From positions 1 to 44,795 of the forward strand of contig CAZPYT010000005.1 in NCBI GenBank assembly GCA_964590955.1: 44,795 nt of DNA, written 5' to 3'. Position numbers and translations under genes: made by a program. The notes below the pieces were generated by a model. That model was given only the letters and a program-made list of their open reading frames with translations. It was not told where the DNA came from and searched no databases. Numbering within the stretch: the first letter of the stretch is position 1; each line of letters opens with the position of its first letter. Below are positions 25,352-33,112 of the stretch, piece after piece. Source of the DNA: CAZPYT01 sp964590955. GTDB lineage: Bacteria > Patescibacteriota > WWE3 > UBA101185 > UBA10185.

Positions 25352-26374
25352 CTAACTATATAAAAGCTGGCGATGTATTTGTTTCCCCAAATTCTCCTTT
25401 GTAGGAGGATTCGATAACAATTCATCTAACAAATCTTTCACGTTGCATGTTGCCAAACAGCATCCCTGGTCACCGGATCCATAATAAACATATAATTCTT
25501 TACCAACGATAACCGCGCCTGAAGGAAATGTAACGTTATTTACAACTCCTTCTAATTCACGGTTAGTCTCAGGGCTTAAGATATGTTCTTTTGAAACCCC
25601 AATGATTTTTCTTGGATTTTCAATATTTGCAAGTAATGCATCTATTGTCCAAATTTTTTCATTTATTGCTGTACCGCAATATATTATTAACCAACCCGCC
25701 TCAGTCTTAATAGGGACTGCTCCAACCTCAGGACCTCTCCATGTTGAGTTAAGAGGTTGTAAAAAATAATTATTATCAAAATTTTCAAGATTATAGCCAA
25801 AATTTCTTTTTTTAGGATTTAATAATTCCGCCTCATCAGAAAACTCAATTTGCATAATAGTAGAGATAGGTCTGTCAGCCTCCCATGTATATAACATAAC
25901 CAATTCATTTTTTATTTTTTCTGGAAACAGACAAGCTGCTTTAGATGTAGACCCCATAGGACCTAAGATTCCATGTTTTACAATAGTTTTAAGATCGTTG
26001 CTTGTTGCCAAAGCTATTCTTACCTTTTTATTTTTATCTACACCTTCCACTGCGGTATAAAAAATGTAATAAGTATCACCAACTTTGGTTACCCTCGCGT
26101 CTTCACATCCTAATCCTAATTCATATTTCTCTGTAGGAGCTATGAAAGGGGTTTCTCTTTTTGTAAAATTAATTCCATCATTACTAGAAGCATAGCCAAT
26201 GGATGATACGTATCCGCCTTCTATTTTTTTATCAATACCATTAGTTGCTCTATAAAACATGTGGAATAAGTCACCATCTTTAAGTACAGAGGGATTAAAC
26301 ACCGATCCAGCTTCCCAAGGAATATTTTTATCAGACGTTAATATTGGATTTCGACTATATCTTATGAGTTTCAT
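25352..26374 (-). CDS. Glycoside hydrolase family 130-type protein
   Basis: 340 aa, cytoplasmic, with five-bladed propeller repeats. Family hallmarks: NPSVLKDGDLFHMFYRA near the N-terminus, GLGCEDARVTKVGDTYYIFYTA, STWRGPEVGAVPIKTEAGWLIIYCG and FPSGAVIVGKELYVYYGSGD. GH130 enzymes are mannoside phosphorylases (for example beta-1,4-mannooligosaccharide + phosphate to mannose-1-phosphate) or hydrolases; which one cannot be read here. A -10 (TAAACT) ends 6 nt before the ATG. It lies alone between two elements, without other sugar genes. Confidence 0.88.
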   Translation of the reverse strand: MKLIRYSRNPILTSDKNIPWEAGSVFNPSVLKDGDLFHMFYRATNGIDKKIEGGYVSSIGYASSNDGINFTKRETPFIAPTEKYELGLGCEDARVTKVGDTYYIFYTAVEGVDKNKKVRIALATSNDLKTIVKHGILGPMGSTSKAACLFPEKIKNELVMLYTWEADRPISTIMQIEFSDEAELLNPKKRNFGYNLENFDNNYFLQPLNSTWRGPEVGAVPIKTEAGWLIIYCGTAINEKIWTIDALLANIENPRKIIGVSKEHILSPETNRELEGVVNNVTFPSGAVIVGKELYVYYGSGDQGCCLATCNVKDLLDELLSNPPTKENLGKQIHRQLLYS

Positions 26375-26417
26375 GGCATAAGTTTAGCATATATTCTTAG
26401 CTGAATTATAAAATGCT

Positions 26418-26504
26418 GTTCAAATAGCATACACCACTGCCAGCCAGTAACTATTCCTTGTCACAACAACATAAATCGACTGGCCACCAATAGGGATTCG
26501 AACT
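26418..26504 (+). repeat. Full intergenic element, copy E (87 bp)
   Basis: Left half GTTCAAATAGCATACACCAC then TGCCAGCCA. Right half GTAACTATTCC, GTCACAACAACATAAA, GGCCACCAATAGGGATTCGA. Read on the minus strand its right end begins 2 nt after the stop codon of the CcdA-like gene as AGTTCGAATCCC...GGCCA, again a tRNA-3'-end look-alike after a gene. Confidence 0.7.
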
Positions 26505-26506
26505 GA

Positions 26507-27703
26507 CTAGTTAAACATCAGTATTTCAGGCTTGAATAAAAGTAGTAGACCGATAATTACCATCAATATTCCACCAATAAGGCGGGAATATTTTACATAT
26601 TTAGTAGTAATACCAGTCATATGCAGAGTAATCATAGCTATAAAGAAAACTACCATGTCATCGAGCATAAAAAATAAAATGTAAAGAAGTATATAACCGT
26701 AGTACTGTATTGTTCCTAAATTATTTAATGCTAGAACCTGGGTATATATAGCAGGAAGTCCTGCAGAACATATAAGTTCTACGAGATTTACAGCAAAAGC
26801 AAGTCCGATTATTCCAACCAATGACAACACGAAAGATTTATTTGAGGTAATTTTTCCAAGTTTTTCAAAAACAGTTTTTCTTTTTGAGTCGCCAACAACA
26901 TCACATCCAGATGAATCTTTACTTATAAACTTTTTCAAACTCATAATTCCACCAGCTAGTGCAACTAAAGCTATCAGGACACGGACCCAAAATATAAACC
27001 CAATAAATAAAAACAACTTCAGCCAAGCTACCATAAATAGAAAATAAACAGATGCCGATGCAACAATAAAAGCAATTCCTAATACCCACATCTTCCTTTT
27101 ATCTTCCATTCCAATTAACAAGCTGATTAAAAATAGTAAAGTCCACATAGCACATGGGTTGAAGCCATCAAGGAAGCCAATTACTACAGTTAATACTGGT
27201 AAAGTTAGGGCACTTAAATCTATGTTTCCAATTTTTGGGAGTACAGGTGTATTGCTACTCTGGGTATTTTCATTACAATTTTCTTCTTTAGGTGGTTTTG
27301 AGTTCTTTTCTTCTGCTAATAAGTCGGGACAATTGCTAGTTTTAGCATCTTGTATTAGACTGAGAATCTCTTTTCCCGTAGTGTCATCACTCATATATCC
27401 TACAAGATAACGTTCACCTACAACAAGAAACGGCACACCATTTACTTCGACATTAAGCTTTTTGGCAACAACCTCAAGCTTTGCTCTGTTTGCCTCGCTA
27501 TACCAAACTTCAAAATCATTAACCTTTATTGTTTTATCTTTATCACTTAAGTCTTTTAAAAACTCTTTTTCTTTAGCACAGTGCGGACAACCTTGCCCCC
27601 AGAAAAAGTAGACATTTATTGGCTCAGAAGCATGCACTTTACCCAAAAAGATGAGGCTAAAAACAAATATTAATAGTAATGAAGCGAGAGTCTTAATTTT
27701 CAT
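26507..27703 (-). CDS. Thioredoxin-CcdA/DsbD fusion membrane protein
   Basis: 398 aa. Signal peptide about 1-25; exported thioredoxin-like domain (about 27-130) with FFWGQGCPHC (Cys39, Cys42); linker; then six hydrophobic helices (about 165-398) of the CcdA/DsbD type with FLDGFNPCAMW and VELICSAGLPA, whose Cys pair carries electrons across the membrane. It should move reducing power from cytoplasmic thioredoxin to the outside thioredoxin domain. The thioredoxin encoded just upstream (3-nt gap) is the obvious donor. It is the last gene of a four-gene operon. Confidence 0.87.
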   Translation of the reverse strand: MKIKTLASLLLIFVFSLIFLGKVHASEPINVYFFWGQGCPHCAKEKEFLKDLSDKDKTIKVNDFEVWYSEANRAKLEVVAKKLNVEVNGVPFLVVGERYLVGYMSDDTTGKEILSLIQDAKTSNCPDLLAEEKNSKPPKEENCNENTQSSNTPVLPKIGNIDLSALTLPVLTVVIGFLDGFNPCAMWTLLFLISLLIGMEDKRKMWVLGIAFIVASASVYFLFMVAWLKLFLFIGFIFWVRVLIALVALAGGIMSLKKFISKDSSGCDVVGDSKRKTVFEKLGKITSNKSFVLSLVGIIGLAFAVNLVELICSAGLPAIYTQVLALNNLGTIQYYGYILLYILFFMLDDMVVFFIAMITLHMTGITTKYVKYSRLIGGILMVIIGLLLLFKPEILMFN

Positions 27704-27706
27704 AAT

Positions 27707-27976
27707 CTACTTATTTATATTTTCTTTAACTATTTCTACAAGCTTATCCTTATCAACTTCGCCCGTTAATCTAAGGAATTCGTTACCTTGTTTATCGAGA
27801 AAAATGAACGCAGGTAACTTTTTATCAATTTTATACTTAGCAACCATATCTTTTTCTTTATCAAAGTCAAAGTATTCCGTTACCAGTTCGGGGATTTCTT
27901 TTGCTACCTCCTGCCAACGTGGGCGCATTACTAAACAACCCGAACACCATACGGCTCCGAATTTTAATACTTTCAT
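27707..27976 (-). CDS. Small thioredoxin (CSGC active site)
   Basis: 89 aa, cytoplasmic. GAVWCSGC places the redox pair at Cys11 and Cys14, and KLPAFIFLDKQGNEFLRLTGE has the cis-Pro and the terminal strands. It is shorter than standard thioredoxin by about 15 residues. A perfect SD (AAGGAGGTGC) precedes the ATG, which overlaps the upstream DUF134 stop codon (ATGA). It probably passes electrons to the CcdA-like membrane protein encoded next. Confidence 0.9.
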   Translation of the reverse strand: MKVLKFGAVWCSGCLVMRPRWQEVAKEIPELVTEYFDFDKEKDMVAKYKIDKKLPAFIFLDKQGNEFLRLTGEVDKDKLVEIVKENINK

Positions 27977-28269
27977 AAATTAGCACCTCCTTCTACTTTA
28001 TTAATTTTAATAGCCTTACCATTAACTAGAGCATCCGCTATTTTTTTTGTAGCTGAATCTACAGTCCTAGCAAATGTTGGCTGTGAAATATGCATTTTCT
28101 CTGCCGAATCAGTTTGGTTTAAACCATCCACTAGATATAATTTTATCGCTTCTATTTCATCTGGAAAAAGCTCAACTTCTTCTAAATCCCTAAGAGGTAT
28201 TCCTCTGGGTTTAAAATAATCAACATTAGGATTAAATTGTAAACATCTATGTATTTTTGGTCTCGTCAT
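27973..28269 (-). CDS. UPF0251/DUF134 DNA-binding protein
   Basis: 98 aa from MTRPKIHR. Family signature: R-C-x-F-x-P-N...YFKPRGIPLRDLEEVEL, followed by a helix-turn-helix, DGLNQTDSAEKMHISQPTFARTVDSA. DUF134 proteins are small predicted regulators, usually next to DUF5320 and iron-sulfur or molybdenum-cofactor genes. The start is set at 28269 because the family begins there; the longer ORF adds 30 unconserved residues. It could bind the dyad at 28675-28690 in the operon promoter. Confidence 0.87.
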   Translation of the reverse strand: MTRPKIHRCLQFNPNVDYFKPRGIPLRDLEEVELFPDEIEAIKLYLVDGLNQTDSAEKMHISQPTFARTVDSATKKIADALVNGKAIKINKVEGGANL

Positions 28270-28384
28270 ATATTTTCTGCTAAAATAAATACTATGGGTG
28301 AACTCCGCTTGAGTTTTTAAGAAAGCTGGTACTTTCTGATTGCTTGTTTTATCTAGCAATTAATACACAAGCAGGGATTCGCTT

Positions 28385-28645
28385 TTATTTTACTTCCTCA
28401 AGTTTCTTTTGTTCGGCTTTGACCTGTTCTAATTCATCTTCCAGAGTTTTCTTATAGGAATTTAGTTCTTCTTTAACTTGGTCTTTACTTAACGAAGCAA
28501 ACCAAGACTTAAAACCCCTACCTCTACCAAAACCCATTCTCCTTCCCATACCCATACCTTTTCCTCTACCATCCCCACAGGGACCAAAACCTCTACCGGT
28601 CATAGGACCTTGTCCTTGAGGACCTGTTCCATCTCTATAAGGCAT
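28385..28645 (-). CDS. DUF5320-type Gly/Met/Arg-rich small protein
   Basis: 86 aa. MPYRDGTGPQGQGPMTGRGFGPC is the DUF5320 beginning, followed by a Gly-Arg-Met stretch and a C-terminal coiled-coil (LEDELEQVKAEQKKLEE). Function unknown; such proteins travel with DUF134 regulators. SD AAAGGAGG is strong. First gene of the operon with DUF134, thioredoxin and the CcdA fusion. Confidence 0.85.
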   Translation of the reverse strand: MPYRDGTGPQGQGPMTGRGFGPCGDGRGKGMGMGRRMGFGRGRGFKSWFASLSKDQVKEELNSYKKTLEDELEQVKAEQKKLEEVK

Positions 28646-28674
28646 TTCATTTACCTCCTTTTAATAATTTAATA

Positions 28675-28716
28675 ATGAATACATATTCATAATAGCACTG
28701 GTGTATTTCCTGTCAA
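28675..28716 (-). promoter_or_regulatory. Promoter and palindromic operator of the redox operon
   Basis: On the minus strand TTGACA (28711-28716), a 16-bp spacer and TATTAT (28689-28694). The palindrome ATGAATA-CA-TATTCAT (28675-28690) covers the expected start site near 28682, a good position for a repressor. The DUF134 protein of the operon is the natural candidate. Confidence 0.6.
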
Positions 28717-28792
28717 ACAATAAAAATAGTTCGATACTATGTTAGGGATTAATAAAGACAAAAGTGCAAAAAGGCTATAAAGTCTAAAACGG

Positions 28793-28881
28793 CAGTTCGA
28801 ACTCGGACCCCAACTCCCAGCCAGTAAATTATCCCTGTCACAACAATATAAAACAAGGGTCATCCAATAGGGGTTCGAGCT
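28793..28881 (+). repeat. Full intergenic element, copy F (89 bp)
   Basis: Left CAGTTCGAACTCGGACCCCA, ACTCCCAGCCA; right GTAAATTATCC, GTCACAACAATATAAAACAA, CCAATAGGGGTTCGAGCT. It is very close to copy A. Confidence 0.75.
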
Positions 28882-28919
28882 CTATAAAATAATTGCACGA
28901 AAAAATATATACTTAATTT

Positions 28920-29676
28920 ATGAAAAGCACACTTATTAAAATTCTTACAGGTGTTACTTATATTTATATGATAGTGGCAAATTATTTGGCAAATAGCTTA
29001 CCTATCAATAACCGCTTTACGGGACAAATATCAGACGACTATCCAAATTTATTTGCTCCTGCTGGTCTTACGTTTTCCATTTGGGGGTTGATCTATCTTT
29101 TACTTGCAGGATATGTTCTATATCAGGTTTTCCCTAAGAGTCAAAAAACTCAAGATGTGATTAATAAAGTCAATCCACTTTTTTATGGCCACTTCTCTTG
29201 CTAATATTTCCTGGATATTCGCCTGGCACTATGATTATATTGCTATTTCCGTTTTTATTATGTCTCCTCTACTATTCCTTCTTATAAAAATTGCGGATAT
29301 TCTTCGAATTGAGAAGTTTACTCCTCAAGAGAAGCTATTTATCCTGGTCCCTTTTAGCGTCTACTTTGGTTGGATTACTGTAGCGTCTATTGCAAATATA
29401 ACTGTATTTCTTGTAAGTTGGAATAGATTTGGGATTGCTGACTATGTGTGGACAAGCATTATTTTGCTTGTTGGAGCCGTAATTGGGATTGTGCGGATGC
29501 ACAAAGATAGTAATATTGCCTATGGCTTAGTGCTTGTTTGGGCATATCTTGGAATACTCCTAAAGCATGTGTCAGAAGGCGGCTTTGGTGGGCAGTATCC
29601 TAACGTTATTGCAACAGTAAGTATTTGTTTGATTTTGTATATATTTTTATTGGGAAATTATTTGTTAAAAAAATAA
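28920..29676 (+). pseudogene. TspO-like tryptophan-rich membrane protein, frameshifted
   Basis: Two adjoining frames make one polytopic protein of about 251 aa. The first part (to about residue 88) has LFAPAGLTFSIWGLIYLLLAGYVLYQ, typical of the long TspO/MBR-like family; the second continues SLANISWIFAWHYDYIAISV and further helices. The break is at a run of six T (29179-29184); removing one T joins NPLF to MATSLANISW. It could be a real mutation, a sequencing or assembly error in a homopolymer, or slippage. TATACT ends 6 nt before the ATG. If expressed from the second frame alone it would lack its first helices. Confidence 0.75.
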
Positions 29677-29762
29677 CTTAATATATTGCTTTTAAATCTT
29701 TAAAAAAATGCATTTACAATAAATTATTTGAGATATAAAAAGGTTATTGATAATATGTACGG

Positions 29763-30188
29763 GTGCTAAATAATATATTTGGACAAAACGAAATTAATTT
29801 AGTTATAGATTTGCTTCTAAGTTTATTTTCAGGAATTATCATTGGTGCCGAAAGGGAAGCTAGGGGTAAGGATGCAGGTATAAGTACACATACACTTGTT
29901 ATTACAGGAGCAATGGCATTCACATTTATCTCCAGCATTGTCGACCCAGCCGAAAGGTCAAGAATTGCAGCACAAATTGTTTCAGGCATAGGTTTTTTAG
30001 GAGCCGGTTTAATATTAAAGGATGGGACAAATGTAAGAAACCTTACGACAGCTGCCAGTGTTTGGGTTTCTGGTGCTATAGGAATGGCATACGGTTTTAA
30101 TTATCACATAATTGGAATTATTCTTACCATTGCATCTTCTTTGATACCTAGAATACCTCATTTTAATAAGAAGTACCAAAATCAATAG
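29763..30188 (+). CDS. MgtC/SapB family membrane protein
   Basis: 141 aa, three or four helices. Family features: LLLSLFSGIIIGAERE, GISTHTLVITGAMAF, RIAAQIVSGIGFLGAGLILKDG and LTTAASVWVSGAIGMAYG. It lacks the C-terminal cytoplasmic domain of longer MgtC proteins. MgtC proteins are linked to low-magnesium survival and modulation of ATP synthase; the role here is inferred. Start GTG at 29763, with TTGAGA, 17 bp, TAATAT and 6 nt before it, so leaderless. Confidence 0.88.
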   Translation: MLNNIFGQNEINLVIDLLLSLFSGIIIGAEREARGKDAGISTHTLVITGAMAFTFISSIVDPAERSRIAAQIVSGIGFLGAGLILKDGTNVRNLTTAASVWVSGAIGMAYGFNYHIIGIILTIASSLIPRIPHFNKKYQNQ

Positions 30189-30245
30189 GCTTATTAAATA
30201 ACCTTTGTTACAGACTAATTGATATTATTTATTGAGACAACTAAT

Positions 30246-30298
30246 AGTTCGAGCTTCTTCCCCGATGAGCAGCTACATATCCTGGAGAAACCTTGTAC
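30246..30298 (+). repeat. Left-half element, copy G
   Basis: AGTTCGAGCTTCTTCCCCGA then TGAGCAGCTA. The following CATATCCTGGAGAAACC, GTACAGGACTA resembles the bases just after tRNA-Gln (CATATAGCTTGGAGAAACT, GTATAGGATA), so similarity continues across the CCA boundary. Confidence 0.6.
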
Positions 30299-30327
30299 AG
30301 GACTAAAGATTATTTTAATATTAGTCC

Positions 30328-30600
30328 ATGAATAAAAAGCTAATTCTTAGATTGATACTATTTAGTACGCTCGTATGGATAATTACAACTTTATATACTG
30401 CTTATGAACAATTGAATGTTATGGATTATCACTATAGTGGCTTCCCCTTAAAAGTAAGCGAAAGTGGAGGTATGTGCGTATACGGACCCTGTACAACTTC
30501 CTATAACTATCCAAACTTGGTAATCAATGTCTTGGTTTATTTATTTTTAGGATTTGTCATAAGTTACCTTTCCTTAAAGTTAGGTAAAAAAGTGAAATAA
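30328..30600 (+). CDS. Small membrane protein, 90 aa
   Basis: Two hydrophobic helices (about residues 5-25 and 63-82) flank a Gly/Tyr-rich exterior loop with two Cys (GGMCVYGPC) that may form a disulfide. The family is not recognised. TAATAT ends 6 nt before the ATG, so leaderless. It stands alone between elements; a further CAGCCA end (30632-30637) follows its stop. Confidence 0.65.
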   Translation: MNKKLILRLILFSTLVWIITTLYTAYEQLNVMDYHYSGFPLKVSESGGMCVYGPCTTSYNYPNLVINVLVYLFLGFVISYLSLKLGKKVK

Positions 30601-30669
30601 ACATCACTATAAAGTCTCTAACCGACATGTTCAGCCAGAAAAGCCATTATTTAACTAAAAATAATATTT

Positions 30670-30992
30670 ATTCCCGATAGAAAAATAACATAAGAAGAAT
30701 TTGAAGAAGCACGTGAAGTATACAGTGATTATATAAAAACAGTTGTAGATGACTCAAGAAACACGATAGCTGTTGGTGGATAGTTTCATATTGATTGGGA
30801 AGAAGTTCTAATTGCTGATGGAAGCATTTAGAGGATTTATATGGTGGCGGTTATAGGGTTAGCACAAAAGAAATAGAATATATGGCTATGAGCAACTTCA
30901 AACCAAGTTTGGGCAAAACAACATAAGAAGTTATAGAGCCTGTCATCAGACAGAAAATGTTCGATTTAAGTAAAAAGTATTTAGAGATATGA
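30670..30992 (+). pseudogene. Decayed DUF5674-like gene
   Basis: Conceptual translation gives KIT-stop-EEFEEAREVYSDYIKT, VVDDSRNTIAVGG-stop-FHIDWEEVLIADGS, then after a frameshift EDLYGGGYRVSTKEIEYMAM, NFKPSLGKTT-stop-EVIEPVIRQKMFDLSKKYLEI. This order matches DUF5674 proteins that are common in CPR genomes. Three stops and one frameshift make it non-functional. Confidence 0.6.
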
Positions 30993-31024
30993 TATATAGA
31001 AACTTTTACATTAATTCAATAAAA

Positions 31025-31267
31025 ATGGACTTGTTTAGAGTTGTTACTGCAACTGGTGACATCACAAAAGAAACTGCTATTCAATCAGCTAAAGAATTCT
31101 TAGAACATGCATTTAGTGATTTTAGTAAATTTGAGAATACAGAATTTGATTTGAAAATAAAAAAATATTTAGAAAATTTAAGCTCTCAGTTTTTTAAATT
31201 AAGTTTCCCTTCTCATAGGTTACGTTGGACTGAATCGATTTTAACAAATAGATGTAGGCTTTTTTAA
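31025..31267 (+). CDS. Hypothetical 80-aa ORF, possibly a fragment
   Basis: MDLFRVVTATGDITKETAIQ starts a helical, lysine-rich peptide. The following bases (31275-31363) encode a further protein-like stretch in another frame, NYFKKTPLIPINSYNEIVEI, so this may be the front of a broken gene. No -10 is found at the usual distance from the start. Low confidence. Confidence 0.3.
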   Translation: MDLFRVVTATGDITKETAIQSAKEFLEHAFSDFSKFENTEFDLKIKKYLENLSSQFFKLSFPSHRLRWTESILTNRCRLF

Positions 31268-31638
31268 AATATATGAATTATTTTAAAAAAACACCTCTTA
31301 TCCCAATTAATAGCTATAACGAAATTGTAGAGATTGTTCAGTCTGGAAAGATACAAAAATGACGAAAAGATTTCAAATAAGAGGAGATAACAACAACCCG
31401 TTTCATTTATCAGTAGGTACCGTAGGCACACATGAATGGCGTGAATTAGTGTGAAAAGTTGATCACCAAATATAAGTTTCACAGCTATGTAAAGCTGTGC
31501 AGTTCACAAGATACTAGCAGGATTTCATTTAATTTCTTTGTTTTTGAAATATTGGATTTTTTATTAGTAAATAATAAAAATGTTCAACATATAAAATCCA
31601 ATAGAACATTTGATTTAACTAAAAATAAATATACTTGT
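31268..31638. other. Gene-free degenerate segment
   Basis: Contains scraps of the island elements: ATAACAACAACCCGTTTC (31387-31404), like the right half at 21219, and GAATTAGTGTG with GTTGATCACCAAAT (31443-31470), like the hairpin before 21009. Nothing else is recognised. Confidence 0.45.
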
Positions 31639-32439
31639 TTATTTTTTAAACAAATATCTAATGTAAATTTTTTCTCTTTTTTTTAGAGCGTTATAAACAT
31701 AGTTGGAACCAGATATCCCAGAGAACTCATAAAACTGAGATCTAAAAAAAACAGGTACATGGCTATCTACCATATTTTTTTTGCGAAGACTATCCTTATC
31801 CAAAGACTCAGTTACATTATTTGTTATATCTTCTTTCTCTACTTGTATTAAATTAAGATATTTTAAGTCGTCTTCCCAAGTGGATAGCTCATTCTTTTTC
31901 CTTAAGTCAGCGTAGGCGAAATAACCACCGGGTTTCAAAAGTCTATGTACCTCTGAAAAAAAGTTTTTAATGTGTAAATAATTTCCGGATGACTCAAGAT
32001 TGATAATTATATCGTAACTTTCATCAAGAAACGGCAAATCCTCTGCATTACCTACTTCAAATTCTGCATTATCAAAATGATATTTGTTTCTACAAAAATT
32101 TATGGCGGGACGTGTTACATCTATACCCATTATCTCTTTGATCTTAAAATATTTTGCATAATAATATACACCACCGCCACGCCCACAACCAATTTCCAGC
32201 ACTTTTTTACTATCCAAATTTATATTTCTTACAATATGATTATATAGTTGAATACAAAATCTGTCGTTTTCGTCATCTGGGTCCAATTTAAGATCTAAAT
32301 TTGTATCATAGTACCCGTAATTCATAAAACGGAGCAAACCATCCTTATCAATTGAAGTAATGAAAATATACAATAAATTTGAGTATAAAGATTTAAAAAT
32401 CTTTGATTTGTAAAAAAAATCTAATAATTTAGCATCCAT
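31639..32439 (-). CDS. Class I SAM-dependent methyltransferase
   Basis: 266 aa, cytoplasmic. VLEIGCGRGGGVYYYAK is the SAM-binding motif I, followed by MGIDVTRPAINFC (motif II) and LLKPGGYFAYADL. The preceding FMNYGYYD and the C-terminal FSGISGSNYVYNAL are seen in methyltransferases related to sterol-24 and phthiotriol-type enzymes, so a lipid or small lipophilic acceptor is possible. The acceptor cannot be read. Minus-strand orientation, isolated in the island; a possible -10 (TATACT) lies 9 nt before the ATG. Confidence 0.82.
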   Translation of the reverse strand: MDAKLLDFFYKSKIFKSLYSNLLYIFITSIDKDGLLRFMNYGYYDTNLDLKLDPDDENDRFCIQLYNHIVRNINLDSKKVLEIGCGRGGGVYYYAKYFKIKEIMGIDVTRPAINFCRNKYHFDNAEFEVGNAEDLPFLDESYDIIINLESSGNYLHIKNFFSEVHRLLKPGGYFAYADLRKKNELSTWEDDLKYLNLIQVEKEDITNNVTESLDKDSLRKKNMVDSHVPVFFRSQFYEFSGISGSNYVYNALKKREKIYIRYLFKK

Positions 32440-32575
32440 ATAATATGCAGTATATCAAAACTGGAATACATTTCATTTTAACTAAATCACTTTCAACATA
32501 ATGAATCTATACTTCAATTAGCTACAGCACTGCCAACCGCTGACAGGCAAACCTACAATGCCCATACTTTGTAGT

Positions 32576-32852
32576 ATGGATACAGTAATCAGTGTTAGAA
32601 CTGATAAAAAGATTAAAAAATGCAGCCACTGAAGTCGCGAAAAGTGCTGTTATTTCTTTAAGTACTCTAATCAATTCTTATCTTCGTCAGATTGTAGCTA
32701 CAAGAAGGCTAGAATTATATGCCCCGGAACCCATTACACCTAATTTGGAAAATTTAATTGCAGAGATTGAAGCCGAACTACAAAGTGGTGAAGTAAGTAA
32801 AGAATTTTCTAATGTTAAAGACTTTTTAATTGATCATAAAAGTAGACATTAA
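32576..32852 (+). pseudogene. Second RelB-type antitoxin copy, frameshifted
   Basis: Same start as the antitoxin at 24705 (MDTVISVRTDKKIK), then one extra A in a run of six (32615-32620) shifts the frame and gives a stop after KKCSH. The remaining frame (ATEVAKSAVISLSTLINSYL, FSNVKDFLIDHKSRH) is conserved. The promoter is also kept: CTGACA, 17 bp, CATACT, 7 nt. Either a decayed duplicate or a homopolymer read error. Confidence 0.8.
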
Positions 32853-33112
32853 ATGAGAATTCAATACACATTAAAATTTAAAAAGCAGTATAAAAAACTT
32901 CTTACTAAAATTCAAAAACACTTTGATGATAGGCTTGTACTTTTTGTTGAAGATCCCAGTAACCCAGTGCTAAAAACCACCCATTAAACGGCGCCTATGG
33001 TGGGTATTGGAGCATAAATATAAGCGGTGATCTGAAAACAAAGTATCTAAAATGAGGGGATGAAGTAGTTGTATTTGCTCTAATTGGCATACCTAGCCAA
33101 CTCTATGGGTAA
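32853..33112 (+). pseudogene. Second RelE/YafQ-type toxin copy, broken
   Basis: Begins MRIQYTLKFKKQYKKL and follows the intact toxin to NPVLKT, where an inserted base shifts the frame. Further on, an Arg codon has become TGA (LK-stop-GDEVVVFALIG). Two independent lesions make it a true pseudogene, which argues that the antitoxin lesion is also real. Confidence 0.85.

Noticed and set aside
20813..28881. CRISPR array
   Set aside because: Repeats are separated by genes, not by uniform spacers, and no cas gene is present.
22118..28881. Ordinary MITEs or REP elements
   Set aside because: The outer ends are inverted, but no target-site duplications are evident and no transposase is seen. The split halves around genes and the tRNA match are not explained by simple MITE insertion. 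A Y1-transposase (RAYT) origin remains possible.
33050..33060. TGA as a sense codon (recoded genetic code)
   Set aside because: TGA ends several intact genes here (for example 10564 and 24600), and the toxin copy with internal TGA has another lesion.
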